Shown: positions 58,748-64,000 of the stretch, piece after piece | Numbering within the stretch: the stretch's first letter is position 1 | How the letters are laid out: each line of letters starts with the position of its first letter | From: Halichondria panicea | Lineage: Eukaryota > Porifera > Demospongiae > Suberitida > Halichondriidae | Length of the DNA stretch: 64,000 nt | Direction: 5' to 3' | Assembly (NCBI RefSeq): GCF_963675165.1 | Contig: NW_026986601.1 | Coordinates: 62,001 to 126,000, forward strand | Program-made: the position numbers and the translations under genes | The notes under the pieces: model-generated | What the model was told of the DNA's origin: nothing | The model's database searches: none | Seen by the model: the letters and a program-made list of their open reading frames with translations, nothing else

Positions 58748-60400
58748 ATGAATGTCATTATGTGGGCGTACCACACGCTAGTGGTGCTATGAATATCATT
58801 AACTACTGGGGGGGGGGGGTTTAGGGCACATAGGTACAGTACAGCAGAGGAAAAGGCTCGTCCACATCAAAGGCTCGTGGGAGGAGCCCAACAAACCACA
58901 ACAACCATGAATGTCATTAGTGGGCGTACCGCACGCTAGTGGTGCTATGAATATCATTAACTACTGGGGGGGGGGGGGGGTTAGGGCGCATAGGTACAGT
59001 ACAGCAGAGGAAAAGGCTCGTCCCCATCAAAGGCTCGTGGGAGGATCCCAACAAACCACAACAACCATGAATGTCATTATGTGGGCGTACCGCACGCTAG
59101 TGGTGCTATGAATATCATTAACTACTGGGGGGGGGGGGGGGGGGGTTAGGGCACATAGGTACAGTACAGCAGAGGAAAAGGCTCGTCCCCATCAAAGGCT
59201 CGTGGGAGGAGCCCAACAAACCACAACAACCATGAATGTCATTACGTGGGCGTACCACACGCTAGTGGTGCTATGAATATCATTAACTACTGGGGGGGGG
59301 GGTTAGGGCACATAGGTACAGTACAGCAGAGGAAAAGGCTCGTCCACATCAAAGGCTCGTGGGAGGAGCCCAACAAACCACAACAACCATGAATGTCATT
59401 ACGTGGGCGTACCGCACGCTAGTGGTGCTATGAATATCATTAACTACTGGGGGGGAGGGGGTTAGGGCACATAGGTACAGTACAGCAGAGGAAAAGGCTC
59501 GTCCCCATCAAAGGCTCGTGGGAGGAGCCCAACAAACCACAACAACCATGAATGTCATTACGTGGGCGTACCACACGCTAGTGGTGCTATGAATATCATT
59601 AACTACTGGGGGGGGGGGGGTTAGGGCACATAGGTACAGTACAGCAGAGGAAAAGGCTCGTCCCCATCAAAGGCTCGTGGGAGGAGCCCAACAAACCACA
59701 ACAACCATGAATGTCATTACGTGGGCGTACCACACGCTAGTGGTGCTATGAATATCATTAACTACTGGGGGGGGGGGTTAGGGCACATAGGTACAGTACA
59801 GCAGAGGAAAAGGCTCGTGGGAGGAGCCCAACAAACCACAACAACCATGAATGTCATTACGTGGGCGTACCGCACGAGTGTGGTGCTATGAATATAATTA
59901 ACTACTGGGGGGGGGGGGTTAGGGCACACAGGTACAGTACAGCAGAGGAAAAGGCTCGTGGAAAAGGCTCGTCCCCATCAAAGGCTCGTGGGAGGAGCCC
60001 AACAAACCACAACAACCATGAATGTCATTATGTGGGCGTACCACACGCTAGTGGTGCTATGAATATCATTAACTACTGGGGGGGGGGTTAGGGCACATAG
60101 GTACAGTACAGCAGAGGAAAAGGCTCGTCCACATCAAAGGCTCGTGGGAGGAGCCCAACAAACCACAACAACCATGAATGTCATTATGTGGGCGTACCGC
60201 ACGCTAGTGGTGCTATGAATATAATTAACTACTGGGGGGGGTTAGGGCACATAGGTACAGTACAGCAGAGGAAAAGGCTCGTCCACATCAAAGGCTCGTG
60301 GGAGGAGCCCAACAAACCACAACAACCATGAATATCAATATGTGGGCGTAATGCACGCGTGTGGTGCTATGAATATCATTAACAACTGGGGGTTAGGGTA
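58748..60400. repeat. Intronic minisatellite, array 4
   Basis: The same as array 3, including the GGGGGGAGGGGG unit and the truncated unit, so copies 3 and 4 are sister duplicates. Confidence 0.95.
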
Positions 60401-60565
60401 CAGTACAGTACTGCAGTCAAGGCGACGCCAAAAAGAGGCTCACACAATGTAGGAGGAGCCACAAAAGGCATGCACATGACGCCTCCGCCAAAAAGAGGCC
60501 ACATATCGTTAGGGCATCACAATGCTGCCTCCCCAACCACTATTTAATGGTGCAATGACACAAAC

Positions 60566-60704
60566 CTGAATCACTCTCCAGATCTGTCTCAAAATCGTCA
60601 TCACTGGGCTCGTCATGGTCATAACAGACTTCCTGGTCCTCCTCAAGCTCTCTGACAGTGTGCTCAAGCTCGCTGACAGTGTCAAGGAGTCCAATCAGCT
60701 CCAT
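60566..60704 (-). CDS. piggyBac-type transposase, copy 4, exon 1
   Basis: Same sequence as in copies 1-3. It is followed directly by the next unit with no F element. Confidence 0.8.
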
Positions 60705-60892
60705 TTGGATTCAAAAGTTTTGAAAAATAATTACAACAGAATTTACAACAGAGTGGGTTAGGGCCTCTCATATACAACTGAATTCTTTATCACAATTTTA
60801 TTAATCATTGAAATAATACCCCTTTCCTCCCCTCTCCAAGGCCAATTTAGACCAGGAGAGTACCATCTAACAAAAATCAGTCACACAGCACA

Positions 60893-62460
60893 TTAGCTAG
60901 CACATGTGTGTCCGATAACAGAGTGTCCTTTGCATATTCTTATGCGACAGTGGGGACATGCCATTGCAGTGTGTTGCTGCTCTCTGCTAGGGATCTTCTC
61001 CCGAACACACACTTGACAGCGCCCACGAGACACTCCGACACTATTTGCACTCACACGTGCGCCCTGTGATGGGGGGAAAACGATATTTAGACTGGCCAGA
61101 CCTGAGGCACTGCTACGAGTACGTGGCACACCCAATAGACTATGAATTAGTTCCAATCGAAACCCTTTCAAAGGCATGGCCTTTGAACCCACCCTGACAC
61201 AGTTGTGCCTGTATAGAATGTATGCATTATTCACACTAACGTCAAGGAATTGAAAGAAAATCCTGAACCAATACCGCCGACACTTTCTATCGTACCCATA
61301 GGTTTTCCTCATACGCCCTGTATTGTCAACTCCTCCCATGTACATGTTATATGCAGGGAGACAGGGGGGGACACTCTGAGAGCGTAGGGTACCGTCTTTG
61401 TGCATTCGCATTACAGTGTGGGGCATATGGTCAGGGAACACATTTGTTGCAAAGGACACAACTCTACGGTCGTTAAACATAGAGTAAGAAATATCACCAA
61501 CAGTCATGGACGTATAGTCACCTTTGTCGAGTACCACATCCTTAAGACTTGCTGGGAAACCAGCAGCATTCTTCAAAATTGTGCCGACAGTAAACACATT
61601 TTGCTTAGCCAACTCTTCTATCAATGGACCGGACGTGTAAAAGTTGTCCATGTACACAACATGCTGATGACCATAAAAAGGAGTGAGTAAACGATGGACT
61701 ACATTTTTCACAAGCCCTTTCACAGCTATCTTTTTCCCAGAGGAATCGGTGAGCTTACCACTGTATACATCAAACACACAGAGATACCCACAGCATGAAC
61801 ATGAGCAGCACCATACCTTGAACCCCAGTTTAACAGGCTTCTTGGGCATATGAATTTTCCCGCTTTTACGACCCTTGTACTTTATCATCATCTCATCAAC
61901 GGAAAGCTCCTGACTGGGATTATACCTCATGAAGTAGTTGGCTTTAAGAGTCTCTAAAACAGTTTTTAGCTTGCTAGTTACCTTACGTGCATCAGTGATG
62001 GACGTATTGTCCTCACAGTGCAGATACCGCCATAAACTTTGGAACCTTTTGAGCGACATTACATTGCTCACACATTGTACACCTAAAAGGGGATCCTTGG
62101 ACCAGTAGTCCGTAATTTCAGGGAGCCTATGAATGCCCATCTCTAGTACAATCCCCAAAAACACCCACAATTCGGCACTGTTTGTAGCTGACCAACCCTT
62201 AGCACCACACTGCCTAGCGTACAGGTTGGTCTGTTCGGCTATGTACTCACACAAACTATCGGGCCAAAGTAACTTAACAAAATCTAGGCATGGAGTTACA
62301 GACGGATCAAGTTGATCGACAGGACCGACCACACCGCCAAAGACGGGGTATCTTCCTGTGGACTTAGCTTTTTGGAGTCCATTGTCCCTCGCCAGCTTCC
62401 TCCGTTTGGGAGTCGGAGCCATGCCATCGACCATTTCGTCATCATCCTCCACTGCAGCAT
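60893..62460 (-). CDS. piggyBac-type transposase, copy 5, exon 2
   Basis: Identical protein. Its first exon would be beyond the right edge of the window. Confidence 0.9.
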
Positions 62461-62533
62461 CTGCACGGAAACAAAGCATGAATATCATTAGAGTACCACA
62501 AGAGTGCTCGCCAGTGCAGGTGGGGGACAGGCT

Positions 62534-64000
62534 ATGAATGTCATTATGTGGGCGTACCACACGCTAGTGGTGCTATGAATATCATTAACTACTGGGGGGG
62601 GTTAGGGCGCATAGGTACAGTACAGCAGAGGAAAAGGCTCGTCCACATCAAAGGCTCGTGGGAGGAGCCCAACAAACCACAACAACCATGAATGTCATTA
62701 GTGGGCGTACCACACGCTAGTGGTGCTATGAATATCATTAACTACTGGGGGGGGGGGGGGGTTAGGGCGCATAGGTACAGTACAGCAGAGGAAAAGGCTC
62801 GTCCCCATCAAAGGCTCGTGGGAGGATCCCAACAAACCACAACAACCATGAATGTCATTACGTGGGCGTACCGCACGCTAGTGGTGCTATGAATATCATT
62901 AACTACTGGGGGGGGGGGGGTTTAGGGCACATAGGTACAGTACAGCAGAGGAAAAGGCTCGTCCACATCAAAGGCTCGTGGGAGGAGCCCAACAAACCAC
63001 AAAATGTCATTATGTGGGCGTACCGCACGCTAGTGGTGCTATGAATATAATTAACTACTGGGGGGGGTTAGGGCACATAGGTACAGTACAGCAGAGGAAA
63101 AGGCTCGTCCCCATCAAAGGCTCGTGGGAGGATCCCAACAAACCACAACAACCATGAATGTCATTATGTGGGCGTACCGCACGCTAGTGGTGCTATGAAT
63201 ATCATTAACTACTGGGGGGGGTTAGGGCACATAGGTACAGTACAGCAGAGGAAAAGGCTCGTCCACATCAAAGGCTCGTGGGAGGAGCCCAACAAACCAC
63301 AACAACCATGAATGTCATTATGTGGGCGTACCGCACGCTAGTGGTGCTATGAATATCATTAACTACTGGGGGGGGGGTTAGGGCACATAGGTACAGTACA
63401 GCAGAGGAAAAGGCTCGTCCCCATCAAAGGCTCGTGGGAGGAGCCCAACAAACCACAACAACCATGAATGTCATTATGTGGGCGTACCACACGCTAGTGG
63501 TGCTATGAATATCATTAACTACTGGGGGGGGGGGGGTTAGGGCACATAGGTACAGTACAGCAGAGGAAAAGGCTCGTCCACATCAAAGGCTCGTGGGAGG
63601 AGCCCAACAAACCACAACAACCATGAATGTCATTACGTGGGCGTACCACACGCTAGTGGTGCTATGAATATCATTAACTACTGGGGGGGGGGGGGGTTAG
63701 GGCACATAGGTACAGTACAGCAGAGGAAAAGGCTCGTCCACATCAAAGGCTCGTGGGAGGAGCCCAACAAACCACAACAACCATGAATGTCATTACGTGG
63801 GCGTACCACACGCTAGTGGTGCTATGAATATCATTAACTACTGGGGGGGGGGGGGTTAGGGCACATAGGTACAGTACAGCAGAGGAAAAGGCTCGTCCAC
63901 ATCAAAGGCTCGTGGGAGGAGCCCAACAAACCACAACAACCATGAATGTCATTACGTGGGCGTACCGCACGAGTGTGGTGCTATGAATATAATTAACTAC
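62534..64000. repeat. Intronic minisatellite, array 5 (cut by window end)
   Basis: At least nine units and a partial one, in yet another order (one unit has lost CAACCATGA at about 63002). Confidence 0.95.

Noticed and set aside
44186-62560. MVRPHNDIHSLSPTCTG as the N terminus of the transposase
   Set aside because: It is the minisatellite edge read through the intron acceptor. The acidic exon 47954-48092 joins in phase and is a better N terminus.
45781-64000. Many short frames reading MGVPHASGAMNIINYWG or CWDPPTSL on both strands
   Set aside because: These are translations of the ~155-bp intronic minisatellite and occur in parallel on both strands with each unit.

Overview
The window is eukaryotic nuclear DNA, probably from a demosponge or a similar early-branching animal. 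It is AT-rich, its genes are split by GT-AG introns, and it is packed with transposable elements. One gene combines ankyrin-like, Ig-like, Roc-COR and Death domains, a mix expected of invertebrate innate-immunity receptors. There are no operons, Shine-Dalgarno sites or other prokaryotic signals. The sponge assignment is inference from gene content and base composition, not a database match.

Layout. (1) 1-1.3 kb: a minus-strand ankyrin-like exon of one family member that continues off the left edge. (2) 1.3-7 kb: small inverted-repeat transposons, candidate plus-strand exons interrupted by one of them, and decayed pieces (Ig-like domain, Roc-COR tail) of another family member. (3) 7.1-10.6 kb: a frame-broken Ty3/Gypsy-type pol on the minus strand. 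(4) 12.2-27.6 kb: a ten-exon minus-strand gene that I assembled from splice sites and intron phases. It encodes ankyrin-like repeats, a linker, one Ig-like domain, a linker, Roc-COR GTPase, a zinc-ribbon-like segment and a Death domain, about 1,540 residues. (5) 27.6-43 kb: no convincing host gene. This stretch holds a 4.9-kb terminal-inverted-repeat element with a decayed PHD-finger gene and a large minisatellite, two 97-bp relatives of the same family, a Tc1/mariner-like element, a hAT-like element and a large foldback. (6) 43-64 kb: a tandem array of five identical piggyBac-type transposase genes on the minus strand. Each is two exons, and the intron is almost entirely a ~155-bp minisatellite with a long G-tract running into TTAGGG. 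Units repeat at exactly 4,095, 4,095, 4,731 and 3,786 bp. A 941-bp element occurs at the left edge of the array and again, flanked by ATAA, inside it.

How it fits together. The ankyrin/Ig/Roc-COR/Death gene and its intact and decayed relatives look like a local tandem family, all on the minus strand. The rest of the window is dominated by mobile DNA. Four copies of one transposon family (ends TAGCCTCG.. with perfect 9-bp target duplications) range from 97 bp to 4.9 kb. The piggyBac array is either very recent tandem amplification or partly an assembly product, and long reads would decide.
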